DNA from: Thalassospira sp. TSL5-1
Lineage (GTDB): Bacteria > Pseudomonadota > Alphaproteobacteria > Rhodospirillales > Thalassospiraceae
Length of the DNA stretch: 64,000 nucleotides
Assembly (NCBI RefSeq): GCF_001907695.1
Contig: NZ_KV880640.1
Location: 236,090-300,089 of the forward strand
Direction of reading: 5' to 3'
Part shown: positions 44,136-53,333 of the stretch, piece after piece
How the letters are laid out: every line of letters begins with the position of its first letter
How positions within the stretch are numbered: position 1 is the first letter of the stretch
Position numbers and translations under genes: made by a program
Notes under the pieces: model-generated
The model's input: the letters and a program-made list of their open reading frames with translations, nothing else
Database searches by the model: none
What the model was told of the DNA's origin: nothing

Positions 44136-45809
44136 TCAGTTACCCAGAATACCGGGCAAACGCAGGCCATGTTCGCGGGCGCAATCAATGGCAATGTCAT
44201 AGCCCGCATCGGCATGGCGCATCACGCCCGTTGCCGGGTCGTTCCACAAAACACGTTCCAGGCGACGGGCGGCGTCTTCGCTACCATCGGCACAAATTAC
44301 CATGCCCGCATGCTGCGAAAAGCCCATGCCAACGCCACCCCCGTGATGCAGGCTTACCCAGGTTGCCCCCGAAGCGGTATTCAGAAGGGCGTTCAGAAGC
44401 GGCCAATCCGAAACCGCGTCAGATCCATCCTGCATCGCTTCGGTTTCGCGGTTGGGCGATGCAACCGAACCACTGTCAAGATGGTCACGGCCAATTACAA
44501 TCGGGGCTTTCAGTTCACCCGATGCAACCATTTCATTAAAGGCAAGGGCCAGGCGGTGACGGTCACCCAAACCAACCCAGCAAATACGGGCGGGCAAGCC
44601 CTGGAAGGAAATGCGTTCACGCGCCATATCCAGCCAGTTATGCAGATGATGGTTATCGGGCAGGATTTCCTTTACCTTGGCATCGGTTTTATAAATGTCC
44701 TCCGGGTCGCCCGACAGCGCCGCCCAGCGGAACGGACCAACACCCCGGCAGAACAGCGGACGAATGCAGGCCGGAACAAAACCGGGGAAATCAAAGGCGT
44801 TCTCCAGCCCTTCTTCCTTGGCCATCTGGCGGATATTGTTGCCATAATCGATGGTCGGAATGCCCTGTTCGTGGAAGGCCAGCATCGCCTCGACATGTTC
44901 GCGCATGGAGGCACGGGCGGCCTTTGCAACTGCTTTCGGGTCGCTTTCGCGTTTGGCCTTCCATTCGCCCATGCTCCAGCCTTTAGGAAGGTAGCCATTT
45001 ACCGGGTCGTGGGCCGATGTCTGGTCGGTCACGAGGTCCGGTTTTACGCCACGGCGCACCAGCTCGGGCACAATTTCGGCGGCATTGCCCAATAGCCCGA
45101 CCGATTTTGCTTCGCCCGCCTTGGTCCAGCGGTCAATCATGTCCAGGGCTTCGTCAAGGCTGTCGGTTTTGGCATCGACATAGCCGGTGCGCAGGCGGAA
45201 ATCGATGCTGTCCGGGTTGCATTCAATCGCCAAACAACAGGCCCCGGCCATGACAGCCGCCAGCGGCTGCGCGCCACCCATGCCACCCAGGCCAGCGGTC
45301 AAAACCCATTTGCCTTTCAGGTTGCCGTCATAATGCTGGCGGCCAACCTCGACAAAGGTTTCATAGGTGCCCTGTACGATGCCCTGGCTGCCAATGTAAA
45401 TCCATGAACCGGCCGTCATCTGCCCATACATCATCAAACCCTTTTTATCGAGTTCGTTGAAATGGTCCCAGTTCGCCCAATGCGGCACCAGATTGGAGTT
45501 GGCAATCAGAACACGCGGCGCATCCTTGTGGGTCCGGAAAATCCCCACCGGCTTGCCAGACTGCACCAGCAGCGTTTCGTCTTCTTCCAGCGATTTTAAC
45601 GACGCAACGATGCGGTCAAAATCCTGCCAGGTGCGCGCAGCGCGGCCAATGCCACCATAAACCACCAATTCATGCGGGTTTTCGGCAACATCGGGGTGCA
45701 AATTGTTCATCAACATGCGCAGCGGGGCTTCGGTCAGCCAGGATTTGGCCGAAATTTCGGTGCCGGTTGGTGCGATGATCTCACGAATATTATGGCGCGG
45801 ATTGCTCAT
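44136..45809 (-). CDS. hutU: Urocanate hydratase (urocanase)
   Basis: 557-residue cytosolic NAD(+)-containing enzyme that converts urocanate to 4-imidazolone-5-propionate. Typical sequence: [66 protein letters not shown] (NAD-binding), [14 protein letters not shown] and [29 protein letters not shown] with the conserved Cys near 410. Full usual length. Placed between hutG and hutD. Thiourocanate hydratases are homologues, so a thio-substrate cannot be excluded from sequence alone, but the match to classical HutU is close. Confidence 0.95.
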   Translation of the reverse strand: MSNPRHNIREIIAPTGTEISAKSWLTEAPLRMLMNNLHPDVAENPHELVVYGGIGRAARTWQDFDRIVASLKSLEEDETLLVQSGKPVGIFRTHKDAPRVLIANSNLVPHWANWDHFNELDKKGLMMYGQMTAGSWIYIGSQGIVQGTYETFVEVGRQHYDGNLKGKWVLTAGLGGMGGAQPLAAVMAGACCLAIECNPDSIDFRLRTGYVDAKTDSLDEALDMIDRWTKAGEAKSVGLLGNAAEIVPELVRRGVKPDLVTDQTSAHDPVNGYLPKGWSMGEWKAKRESDPKAVAKAARASMREHVEAMLAFHEQGIPTIDYGNNIRQMAKEEGLENAFDFPGFVPACIRPLFCRGVGPFRWAALSGDPEDIYKTDAKVKEILPDNHHLHNWLDMARERISFQGLPARICWVGLGDRHRLALAFNEMVASGELKAPIVIGRDHLDSGSVASPNRETEAMQDGSDAVSDWPLLNALLNTASGATWVSLHHGGGVGMGFSQHAGMVICADGSEDAARRLERVLWNDPATGVMRHADAGYDIAIDCAREHGLRLPGILGN

Positions 45810-45812
45810 GGT

Positions 45813-46619
45813 TCAGTTTCCCTTGGCTAGATCAAAGGCGATCTTTTCGATGTTCTGCAAAATGTCTTTAAGGTGCGCGCGCAATGGTGCTGCGACAGTC
45901 TCGTCATATTCAAAAGGCGGTTCTTCGCGGGCAAGATGAGTGGATTGCGCCAGTTCCATTTGCACAGTGTGTATATTTTGTGCCGGGTTGGCATAATGCC
46001 GGGTGGTCCAGCCGCCACGAAAACGGCCATTCAAAACCGATGTAAACCCGGCGGCATTTTCGCACACAGTTACCACAGCCTGTTCGATACGCGGGTCACA
46101 GGTGGTGCCGCTATCTGTACCGATATTGAAATCCGGCAATTTGCCATCAAACAGGAACGGAATATGTGACCGGATCGAATGGCAATCATAAAGCACGGCA
46201 ACGCCATGAAGGGCCTTAACCCGGTCAATTTCCGCCTTTAAGGCGGCATGATAGGGCGCGTGAAACTGTTGCTGGCGGCGCGAAACCTCATTTTCATCAG
46301 GTTCCTGCCCCTCTCGCCAGATCGGTTTGCCATCAAAATCCGTTACAGGCACCAGCCCGGTGGTGTTTTGCCCGGGATACAGGCTTTGCCCCGACGGGTC
46401 GCGGTTGGCATCAATCACATAGCGATGAAAAAGGGCGCGCACCGTGGTCACACCGGGCAGCAGGCCATCATAAAGCCTGTGAATATGCCAGTCGGTATCG
46501 GCCAGGATTTTACCATTGTCATTCAGCTTTTCGCGCATATCGGCCGGGACATCCGTTCCCGTATGCGGGAAGGCCAGAATCACCGGCGATGAGCCCTGTT
46601 CAACGTCAAAAACACGCAT
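45813..46619 (-). CDS. hutG: N-formylglutamate deformylase
   Basis: 268-residue hydrolase: N-formyl-L-glutamate + H2O to glutamate + formate. Metal and substrate residues are seen in AFPHTGTDVPADM, LADTDWHIHRLYDGLLPGVTTV, RYVIDANRDPSGQSLYPGQNTTGLVP and LYDCHSIRSHIPFLFDGKLPDFNIGTDSGTTC. ATG at 46619 used; the frame runs on to 46685 without family-like sequence. It forms, with HutF, the five-step histidine route that ends in formate. First gene of hutGUD, divergent from hutF across a 16-bp palindromic operator. Confidence 0.93.
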   Translation of the reverse strand: MRVFDVEQGSSPVILAFPHTGTDVPADMREKLNDNGKILADTDWHIHRLYDGLLPGVTTVRALFHRYVIDANRDPSGQSLYPGQNTTGLVPVTDFDGKPIWREGQEPDENEVSRRQQQFHAPYHAALKAEIDRVKALHGVAVLYDCHSIRSHIPFLFDGKLPDFNIGTDSGTTCDPRIEQAVVTVCENAAGFTSVLNGRFRGGWTTRHYANPAQNIHTVQMELAQSTHLAREEPPFEYDETVAAPLRAHLKDILQNIEKIAFDLAKGN

Positions 46620-46749
46620 GCTGGAATATCTCCCGCCTCGTTTGAATGTTCGCAACCTGCTGTTTTCAAGACGATTTTTTATCATCCCGGACGCAGATTG
46701 AAAAAATTGCGATCACCTGATTGGAATTGTATCTTTTCCTTTGTTGCTT

Positions 46750-46765
46750 TTATGTATATACATAA
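46750..46765. promoter_or_regulatory. 16-bp palindrome, probable HutC operator
   Basis: TTATGTATATACATAA is a perfect palindrome containing TGTATATACA, the core of known HutC sites. It lies between the divergent hutG and hutF and would let one HutC dimer control both. Confidence 0.8.
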
Positions 46766-46831
46766 TAAAAAGCAACACAACATATTTCTTGCCGTTCTGA
46801 CAAACAGAACGCCGATGGGAGAGTTAGGGAC

Positions 46832-48178
46832 ATGGCAATGCTGCATGCAAAATCGCTTCTGGGTGAACATGGCTGGCAGGAAAATGTAAGGCTATCGCTA
46901 GATGATGGCAAAATTACCAACCTGGAAACCGGCGTGTCCCCTGCCCCTGGCGATGAATGCCACGCCGTGATTGTGCCCGCGATGCCCAACCTGCACAGCC
47001 ATGCCTTTCAGCGCGCAATGGCGGGCCTGGCGGAAATGCGCGGTACTGGCAGCGACAGCTTCTGGAGCTGGCGCACCAACATGTATCATTTCGCGCTGTC
47101 CATGACACCCGATGATGTGGAGGCGGTTGCCAGCCAGCTTTATATGGAAATGCTCGAAGCGGGTTTTTCGCGCGTTGGTGAATTTCATTATCTGCATCAT
47201 GACCATGACGGCAGCCCTTATGCCCATATCGGCGAAATGGCAGATCATATCGCCAGTGCGAGCGCCACCACCGGCATAGATTTAACCCTGCTGCCGGTTT
47301 TTTATGCCCATGCCGGGTTTGGCGGCACCGCCCCGACGCAGGGCCAGCGCCGATTTATCAATTCGGTTGAGCAGTTTGAAAAACTGATTGCCGCCTGCAA
47401 TGCCACGGCCCAAAACCGTGATGGCATGATTGTCGGTGTTGCCCCGCACAGCCTGCGCGCGGCCACGCCCGAAGAACTGGCAAGTGTGAGCAAAATGGCA
47501 GGCAGCAACCCCATTCACATCCATATTGCGGAGCAATTGCTGGAGGTCAATGACTGCATCAAATGGTCCGGCCAGCGCCCGGTTGAATGGCTGCTGGACC
47601 ATGCTGATCTCAGCAATCAATGGTGCCTGGTGCACGCCACCCACATGACCGAAGATGAAACCACCCGCATGGCGCGGGCCGGTGCCATTGCCGGCCTGTG
47701 CCCGATTACCGAGGGCAATCTGGGCGATGGTACCTTCCCGGCGGAAACCTTTTTGGCACAGGGCGGCCAGTTTGGCATTGGGTCGGATTCCAACGTGCAA
47801 ATCAGCATTTCATCCGAATTGCGCCAGTTGGAATATTCCCAGCGCCTGCATCACAATTCGCGCAACGCCATTGCCAATATCTCCTCCTCGACCGGGCGGA
47901 CAATTTTTGACCATGCGCTTAAAGGCGGTGCCCGCGCCCTTGCCACCGATTACGGCATTGAGAATGGCAAAACCGCCAATTTTGTCTCGCTTGATACAAG
48001 CGAGGCATCCTATCTTGCGGGCGATCACATCCTTGATGCCTGGATTTTTGCCGAAACCATCAAGGTTGATAATGTGTGGGTGCGCGGGCGCAAGGTTGTG
48101 CAGCAAGGCCGCCATATTGCGCGCGACCAGATTGCACCGAAATTTCAGCAAACCATGAAAAACCTGCTGGCGAAATAG
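46832..48178 (+). CDS. hutF: Formimidoylglutamate deiminase
   Basis: 448-residue zinc amidohydrolase that deaminates N-formimidoyl-L-glutamate to N-formyl-L-glutamate, the substrate of HutG. It has the metal-binding PNLHSHAFQRAMAGLAE (HSH), HYLHHDHDG, SLRA, HIHIAEQ and the later VHATHMT and GSDSNVQISISSELR typical of HutF. Ribosome site GGGAG before ATG 46832. Cotranscribed with the following hutC-like gene. Imidazolonepropionase (hutI), which acts just before, is not in the window. Confidence 0.95.
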   Translation: MAMLHAKSLLGEHGWQENVRLSLDDGKITNLETGVSPAPGDECHAVIVPAMPNLHSHAFQRAMAGLAEMRGTGSDSFWSWRTNMYHFALSMTPDDVEAVASQLYMEMLEAGFSRVGEFHYLHHDHDGSPYAHIGEMADHIASASATTGIDLTLLPVFYAHAGFGGTAPTQGQRRFINSVEQFEKLIAACNATAQNRDGMIVGVAPHSLRAATPEELASVSKMAGSNPIHIHIAEQLLEVNDCIKWSGQRPVEWLLDHADLSNQWCLVHATHMTEDETTRMARAGAIAGLCPITEGNLGDGTFPAETFLAQGGQFGIGSDSNVQISISSELRQLEYSQRLHHNSRNAIANISSSTGRTIFDHALKGGARALATDYGIENGKTANFVSLDTSEASYLAGDHILDAWIFAETIKVDNVWVRGRKVVQQGRHIARDQIAPKFQQTMKNLLAK

Positions 48179-48266
48179 TCCGCCTGCCATAACGAGTTTG
48201 TTTCCCTTTCCCCTGTCGGATCGGCTAAAAGGGTCGTTATTGGCAAATCAGGAACAAGCGTTATTC

Positions 48267-49010
48267 ATGCGGGCGAAAAAGTCACCTACCCTGCACCAGC
48301 AGATTATCAACGATATTGAAGGCTATATTCTGTCGGGCGCATGGCCCCCGGGCCATCGCATTGCCAATGAACTGGACCTGGCGGAACAGTATAATTGCTC
48401 GCGCATGACGGTAAACAAGGCACTCAGCCAGCTTGCCAACGCCAATTTGATTGAACGGCGCAAAAAATCCGGCAGTTTTGTCACCCAGCCCCAGGCGCAA
48501 TCGGCGGTACTGGAAATTCACGATATCAAGCTGGAAGTGCAGTCTCTGGGGCTGCCTTATGAATATCATCGCCTTGGCCGGTCAACCCGCAAGTCAACGG
48601 CAAGTGACATGAAAAGCCTGGAGCTTTCGGAAAGTGCCGACATTCTGGAAGTAACGGGCAAGCACCTTGCCGGTCCGCGTGTTTTTTGCCGGGAAGAACG
48701 CCTGATCAATTTATCGGTTGTACCCGAAGCCCGCGATGAAGATTTCATCGACATCGCACCCGGCCCCTGGCTGACCAGCCGGGTGCCCTGGACCACGGCC
48801 GAACACATGATCAAATCCATCGGCGCAAATGCCCATTACGCCCGCGCCCTTGATATTGCAGAGGGAACGGCCTGCCTTGTCATCGAACGCCGCACCTGGA
48901 GCCATAACGGCCCCGTTACCCATGTACGCCTGACCTATCCCGGCGACCGGCACGCTCTGGTCGCCCGTTTCACCCCGACAGACCCGACAGGAAAGGCCTC
49001 CGGCTTTTAG
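48267..49010 (+). CDS. HutC-type GntR/UTRA regulator (copy 1)
   Basis: 247-residue repressor. GntR winged HTH at the N-terminus (LHQQIINDIEGYILSGAWPPGHRIANELDLAEQYNCSRMTVNKALSQLANANLIERRKKSGSFV, about 10-75) and UTRA effector domain from ~90 (EYHRLGRSTRKST ... VFCREERLINLSVVPEARDEDF ... LVIERRTWSHNGPVTHVRLTYPG). ATG 48267 used; the frame is open back to 48198. It follows hutF in the same direction and probably senses urocanate-like ligands. It is one of two HutC-like proteins here, less like classical HutC than the second. Confidence 0.85.
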   Translation: MRAKKSPTLHQQIINDIEGYILSGAWPPGHRIANELDLAEQYNCSRMTVNKALSQLANANLIERRKKSGSFVTQPQAQSAVLEIHDIKLEVQSLGLPYEYHRLGRSTRKSTASDMKSLELSESADILEVTGKHLAGPRVFCREERLINLSVVPEARDEDFIDIAPGPWLTSRVPWTTAEHMIKSIGANAHYARALDIAEGTACLVIERRTWSHNGPVTHVRLTYPGDRHALVARFTPTDPTGKASGF

Positions 49011-49023
49011 TTGTATATGCAAC
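49010..49023. promoter_or_regulatory. HutC-like operator at the hutC1/hutC2 junction
   Basis: GTTGTATATGCAAC, palindromic at six of seven pairs, matches the HutC consensus. It lies at the 3' ends of two convergent genes, so its role is unclear. Confidence 0.45.
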
Positions 49024-49051
49024 CTCGCGCCAATACGATGACATAGGACAT

Positions 49052-49846
49052 TCAGGTTGTTTTTCCCTGCCTGCTTTCAAGACGATAGCGCGTACCGGGG
49101 TAGATCAGACGGGCAAGCGAAACCACCCCACCACTCGACCAGGTCCGGCGGCGGATCATCAGGCAGGGCTCATTATGCAGGATTACCAGTAACTTAGCCT
49201 CCCACGGCTGCGCCAGGATCGACTCGACGACATGTTCCGATCCGGTCAGCGGGGCCATTTGCGACAGATAAACATTTGGTGTAATCGCCGAAAAGTCCTG
49301 AGACAAATAATCCGGCGCCAAAGCCGGATTGACAAAGCGGTCCTCGATCTGGACCGGCACATCATTTTCATGATGCACAATAAGCGAATGAAAAACCGGT
49401 GCCCCGATAGGCAAATCCAGCGCATCCGCTACATCAGGCGACGCCGCCTGGTCGGCCAGAACAATCACGGAGGCAGAATGAACATGGCCGCGTTCGGCAA
49501 TTTCCTCGGCAATGTTGCGCACCTCAAACAGAGCGGAATAGCCCTTTTTCTGGGCCACAAACGAACCGACTCCCTGAACGCGCACCAATTCTCCCTCATG
49601 GGCCAACTCGCGCAGGGCCCTGTTGGCCGTCATTTTGCTAATACCCAGCTCTGAAACCAGCTCGTTTTCCGATGGAATCCGGTGATTGGGCTGCCATTCC
49701 CCGCGATATATGCGGTCCAGGATCAACTGTTTGACCTCCAGATACAACGGCCCGCCGCCATCCCGTTCCTTTCGCAAGGCCTGACCAGTAAATACTGGCC
49801 CTTCCTGTTTGTGCCGGGCTGGTCGTAATCCATTGTTTTTTGTCAT
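49052..49846 (-). CDS. hutC: HutC, GntR/UTRA histidine-utilisation repressor (copy 2)
   Basis: 264-residue regulator with extra basic N-terminus, HTH (GPLYLEVKQLILDRIYRGEWQPNHRIPSENELVSELGISKMTANRALRELAHEGELVRVQGVGSFV, about 33-100) and UTRA domain with EIAERGHVHSASV, VQIEDRFVNPALAPDYLSQDFSAITPNVYLS and PLTGSEHVVESIL, the diagnostic HutC stretch. It normally releases DNA upon binding urocanate. It is divergent from the ABC/lyase/oxidase operon at 50056, and a HutC-like site lies in between, so that operon is probably controlled by a urocanate-type inducer. Confidence 0.9.
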   Translation of the reverse strand: MTKNNGLRPARHKQEGPVFTGQALRKERDGGGPLYLEVKQLILDRIYRGEWQPNHRIPSENELVSELGISKMTANRALRELAHEGELVRVQGVGSFVAQKKGYSALFEVRNIAEEIAERGHVHSASVIVLADQAASPDVADALDLPIGAPVFHSLIVHHENDVPVQIEDRFVNPALAPDYLSQDFSAITPNVYLSQMAPLTGSEHVVESILAQPWEAKLLVILHNEPCLMIRRRTWSSGGVVSLARLIYPGTRYRLESRQGKTT

Positions 49847-49925
49847 TATTAACCCGTTTCCGCTTCGTTTTCATATTGCCCATATAATACACTTTTTATT
49901 TGATGAGCGTAAAAAAGTGTCATAT

Positions 49926-49939
49926 GTTACATATACAAC
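49926..49939. promoter_or_regulatory. HutC-like operator upstream of hutC2 and ABC operon
   Basis: GTTACATATACAAC keeps the GTT-N2-AT/AT-N2-AAC framework (five of seven pairs) of the hut operator, in the shared 209-base promoter region of hutC2 and the amino acid importer operon. Confidence 0.5.
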
Positions 49940-50055
49940 TAAAGACGTAACAATTTCTGCCACTCTGCATCAATATAACGCAATATAAAAACACGCAGGA
50001 TGTGGCCGCGTTTATCAGGGCCAAATCGCTTCATTCGTTGCAAGGAGACCTCTCA

Positions 50056-50901
50056 ATGAAGTTCAAGTCAATTCTTGTGGCTGCTGCCGCATTGTTTGCT
50101 GTTGCCAGCACAACACCGTCGCAGGCCAAAGAGTGGAAAGAAGTCACCATCACCCTCGAAGGGGCCTATGCCCCCTGGAACATGACCAACCCGGACGGGT
50201 CACTGGGCGGGTTTGAACCCGAACTGGCCGAATATCTGTGCAACCACATGAAGGTCAAATGCAATCTGGTTGCCTCGGACTGGGACAGCATGATCACCAG
50301 CCTCAATGCCGGTAAATTTGACGTGGTGATGGATGCACTTTCCATTACCCCGGAACGTCAGAAGGTCATCGCCTTTTCGATCCCCTATGCCAACACCCAC
50401 GCTGCCTTTGCCGCACCGACAGAAAGTGATTATGCCCAGGCACCCGGCACCGGCGAAGTTGTGAAAATGGCACCGGATTATTCTGGCGGCAAAGACCAGA
50501 TCGATGCCCTGCGCAAAACGTTTGATGGCGCAACCATCGGCATCCAGGCGGCAACGGTCTATGCCAAATTCATCTATGACAATTTCAAGGACATCGCGAC
50601 CATCCGCGAATACAAAACCGGTGCCGAACGCGACCTTGACCTGCAAACCGGCCGTATCGACGTTGGCTTTGACGATACCACCAACCTGTTGGCATCTTTC
50701 AAAACATCCGACGAAGCCATGGCCATTACCGGCCCGGAAATTGCCGGAACTGTCTTTGGCATTGGTGAAGGCCTGGGCCTGCGCAAGGAAGATACCGAGC
50801 TGAAAGCCATGTTCGATGATGCCATCAAGGCCGCCCTTGCCGACGGGACCATCAAAAAGCTGTCGATGAAGTGGTTTGGCACCGACGTCACCCCGGAATA
50901 A
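50056..50901 (+). CDS. Polar amino acid ABC importer, substrate-binding protein
   Basis: 281-residue periplasmic protein, HisJ/ArgT-like. Signal peptide MKFKSILVAAAALFAVASTTPSQA, cleaved before KEWKEVTITLEGAYAPWNM. Ligand residues of the family appear in EGAYAPWN, FEPELAEYL, SDWDSMITSLNAGKFDVVMDALSITPERQKVIAFSIPY (the usual Arg for the carboxylate) and the D-GFDDT segment. There is an insertion of about 20 residues at the hinge (TESDYAQAPGTGEVVKMAPD). AAGGAG ribosome site before ATG 50056. First gene of a six-gene operon with lyase and oxidase; the ligand is inferred to be a basic or N-methylated, probably imidazole, amino acid. Confidence 0.88.
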   Translation: MKFKSILVAAAALFAVASTTPSQAKEWKEVTITLEGAYAPWNMTNPDGSLGGFEPELAEYLCNHMKVKCNLVASDWDSMITSLNAGKFDVVMDALSITPERQKVIAFSIPYANTHAAFAAPTESDYAQAPGTGEVVKMAPDYSGGKDQIDALRKTFDGATIGIQAATVYAKFIYDNFKDIATIREYKTGAERDLDLQTGRIDVGFDDTTNLLASFKTSDEAMAITGPEIAGTVFGIGEGLGLRKEDTELKAMFDDAIKAALADGTIKKLSMKWFGTDVTPE

Positions 50902-50916
50902 CCGCATTGCCAATTA

Positions 50917-50952
50917 GCGGGAAGCAGGCTTTTTTTTAACGCGGCTTCCCGC
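50917..50952 (+). terminator. Hairpin with T8 loop between binding protein and permease genes
   Basis: GCGGGAAGC (50917-50925) pairs with GCTTCCCGC (50944-50952); the 18-base loop holds TTTTTTTT. Probable 3' stabiliser or attenuator favouring the binding protein over permeases. Confidence 0.6.
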
Positions 50953-51039
50953 CGATTTTACGTCGCTGTTACTGTTAGGGGCCTGCGCCCCAAAGGCAGC
51001 AACATTCCCAAGCCCTTCAGACTTACGAAGGCCTGGCAA

Positions 51040-51762
51040 ATGGAAATTTTTGAACTTCTCGGCTTTGGTGCCAAGGGCTGGGGTGCACTTATCCTGACCG
51101 GCATGTTGCTGACCTTGTGTGTCACGCTGGCTTCTCTTGCCATTGGCGCCGTTGTTGGCGGCCTGATCGCAACCGCCAAATTATCGAATTTCTGGTGGCT
51201 GCGCGTGCTGGGCACCACCTACACCACCATTTTTCGCGGCGTGCCTGAACTGCTGATCATTTACCTGATCTATTTTGGCGGCTCAAATGCCGTTACCGCC
51301 ATTGGCCATGCGATGGGGATTGAGGGCTTTTTGGGCATGCCCTCCTTTTTGGCAGGCGCACTGGCCGTCGGGCTGATTTCCGCAGCCTATCAGGCAGAGG
51401 TTTATCGTGGGGCCTACCGCGCCATTCCCCGCGGCGAGATCGAGGCGGCCGCCTCCATTGGCATGCCGCCCCTGCGCTGTGTCCGCCGGATTATCCTGCC
51501 GCAAATTCTGCGTTTTGCCATTCCCGGGCTTAACAATGTCTGGCAGTTGTCGCTTAAGGATTCCGCGCTGATTTCAGTTACCGGTCTGGCCGAACTGATG
51601 CGCACCACCCAGGTCGCGGCTGGTTCGACCCGCCAGTATTTCATGTTCTATATTGTGGGCGGGGTGCTTTACCTGGTTCTGACCAGCTTTTCCGAACGGC
51701 TTTTTAACAGTGCCGAACGCCGCAGCAACAAATCCATGCCACGCGGCATGGGCCAGGTTTAA
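51040..51762 (+). CDS. Polar amino acid ABC importer permease 1 (HisQ-like)
   Basis: 240-residue inner-membrane permease with about five helices. The coupling motif is EVYRGAYRAIPRGEIEAAASIGMPPLRCVRRIILPQILRFAIPGL-like, with the family EAA-G and I-LP. It forms a heterodimer with the next gene product, as HisQ and HisM do. Upstream is a 138-base gap with the hairpin at 50917; the gene itself has a weak purine-rich ribosome site. Confidence 0.9.
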   Translation: MEIFELLGFGAKGWGALILTGMLLTLCVTLASLAIGAVVGGLIATAKLSNFWWLRVLGTTYTTIFRGVPELLIIYLIYFGGSNAVTAIGHAMGIEGFLGMPSFLAGALAVGLISAAYQAEVYRGAYRAIPRGEIEAAASIGMPPLRCVRRIILPQILRFAIPGLNNVWQLSLKDSALISVTGLAELMRTTQVAAGSTRQYFMFYIVGGVLYLVLTSFSERLFNSAERRSNKSMPRGMGQV

Positions 51763-51771
51763 GGGGTGGTC

Positions 51772-52506
51772 ATGGATTTTGCATTTCTGTTTTCGACCAT
51801 GAAGGACCTGCTGGCCGCGACACCCACGACCATTGGCCTGTTTTCGTTATCGGTGTTTTTTGGCGGTCTTTTGGCCCTGCTGATTGTCACCATGCGGGTC
51901 AGCAACAACATCATCGCCCGCAATTTCGCCAAGGGCTATATCTTCGTCTTTCGCGGCTCCCCGCTTTTAATCCAGATGTTTCTGGTTTTTTACGGGCTCG
52001 GGCAATTCGGGGTGATCCGCCACAGCTTTGTCTGGCCTGCGTTGCGCGAACCCTTTATTTGTGCCGTTCTTTCGCTCGCCCTGTGCACGGCGGGTTACTC
52101 GGCTGAAATTTTTCGCAGTGGCCTGCGCGCCGTACCACCTGGCGAGGTGGAAGCAGCCCGGGCGGCTGGCATGTCCGGCTTTTTGCTGCTGCGCCGGATC
52201 ATTGCGCCCATCGCACTCCGCCATGCCCTGCCCGCCTATTCGACCGAAATTGTCCTGATGGTCAAATCAACCGCGCTGGCAAGCCTGGTAACGGTTTGGG
52301 AAATTACCGGGGTGGCACAGCGGCTGATTTCGCAAACTTACCGCACAATGGAAGTTTTCCTGTGCGCCGCCGCCCTTTATCTGCTGTTGAATTTTATCAT
52401 CCTGCAGGGCCTGTCCCTTCTGGAAAACCGGTTAAACCGCCATCACCGCCGCCCGACGGGACGCAAACCGTCGGTGATGAATGCCCTGTTTGGTGCCCGC
52501 CCCTAA
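51772..52506 (+). CDS. Polar amino acid ABC importer permease 2 (HisM-like)
   Basis: 244-residue permease. It has [18 protein letters not shown] in the first helix, [20 protein letters not shown] (typical of the family), and coupling motif [29 protein letters not shown] at 51772 is chosen over an in-frame GTG at 51766, with AAGGGG upstream. Nine bases behind permease 1. The C-terminus is basic ([15 protein letters not shown]). Confidence 0.9.
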   Translation: MDFAFLFSTMKDLLAATPTTIGLFSLSVFFGGLLALLIVTMRVSNNIIARNFAKGYIFVFRGSPLLIQMFLVFYGLGQFGVIRHSFVWPALREPFICAVLSLALCTAGYSAEIFRSGLRAVPPGEVEAARAAGMSGFLLLRRIIAPIALRHALPAYSTEIVLMVKSTALASLVTVWEITGVAQRLISQTYRTMEVFLCAAALYLLLNFIILQGLSLLENRLNRHHRRPTGRKPSVMNALFGARP

Positions 52507-52547
52507 CCGGGCCGCATATTTGCCCCTTTAGTAAAAAGGATGGTTCC

Positions 52548-53333
52548 ATGTCAGCCACCCCAAGGCTTTCTGTTCGCAATATCCGCAAAAGTTTTGGTGC
52601 CCACGAAGTCCTGCGCGGCATTTCCCTTGATGCCCATGATGGCGATGTCATTAGCGTGCTGGGGGCGAGCGGGTCTGGCAAATCCACGTTTCTACGCTGT
52701 ATCAATATGCTGGAAACCGCCGATGACGGGGATGTGATTGTCAGTGGTGAAGAAATCACCATGAGAACCACCAGCCAGGGCCGTGGCCCTGCCAGCCGCA
52801 AGCAGCTTGACCGCATCCGCACCGAACTGGGCATGGTGTTTCAGTCCTTTAACCTGTGGTCACACATGACCATTCTGGAAAACATCATCGAAGGCCCGGT
52901 CCATGTGCAAAAACGCCCGCGTGCCGAGTGCATTGCCGAGGCCGTGGCCCTTTTGGAAAAGGTCGGCATTGCGGATCGCAAGGATTATTACCCGGCCCAT
53001 CTTTCCGGCGGGCAAAAACAGCGCGCCGCCATTGCCCGCTCGCTTGCCATGAAACCAAAGGTCATTTTATTTGACGAACCGACATCGGCCCTGGACCCGG
53101 AACTGGTGGGCGAAGTGCTGCGTGTGATGCGCGACCTGGCGGCGGAGAAAATGACGATGCTGGTCGTCACCCATGAAATGGGCTTTGCCCGCAATGTGTC
53201 GAACCGCGTGATTTTCATGCGCGAAGGCCAAATCGATTGTGAAGGCACGCCAGATGACATGTTTGGCGGCCAGGGTTCGCCCTATTTCCAGCAATTCATC
53301 CGTCATATGGAAACCGAAAATGACGCTGCCTGA
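52548..53333 (+). CDS. Polar amino acid ABC importer ATPase (HisP-like)
   Basis: 261-residue ATPase. Walker [10 protein letters not shown] (about 38-46), Q-loop [17 protein letters not shown], signature LSGGQKQR, Walker [19 protein letters not shown] and H-loop [14 protein letters not shown], all canonical. Typical of HisP/GltL families. AAAAAGGA ribosome site before ATG 52548; the frame extends upstream to 52296 inside permease 2 but lacks family similarity. Its 3' end overlaps the lyase gene by 14 bases. Confidence 0.92.
   Translation: MSATPRLSVRNIRKSFGAHEVLRGISLDAHDGDVISVLGASGSGKSTFLRCINMLETADDGDVIVSGEEITMRTTSQGRGPASRKQLDRIRTELGMVFQSFNLWSHMTILENIIEGPVHVQKRPRAECIAEAVALLEKVGIADRKDYYPAHLSGGQKQRAAIARSLAMKPKVILFDEPTSALDPELVGEVLRVMRDLAAEKMTMLVVTHEMGFARNVSNRVIFMREGQIDCEGTPDDMFGGQGSPYFQQFIRHMETENDAA

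Noticed and set aside
44169..45095. 308-codon plus-strand frame
   Set aside because: Antisense shadow of hutU with no ribosome site and no protein-like content.
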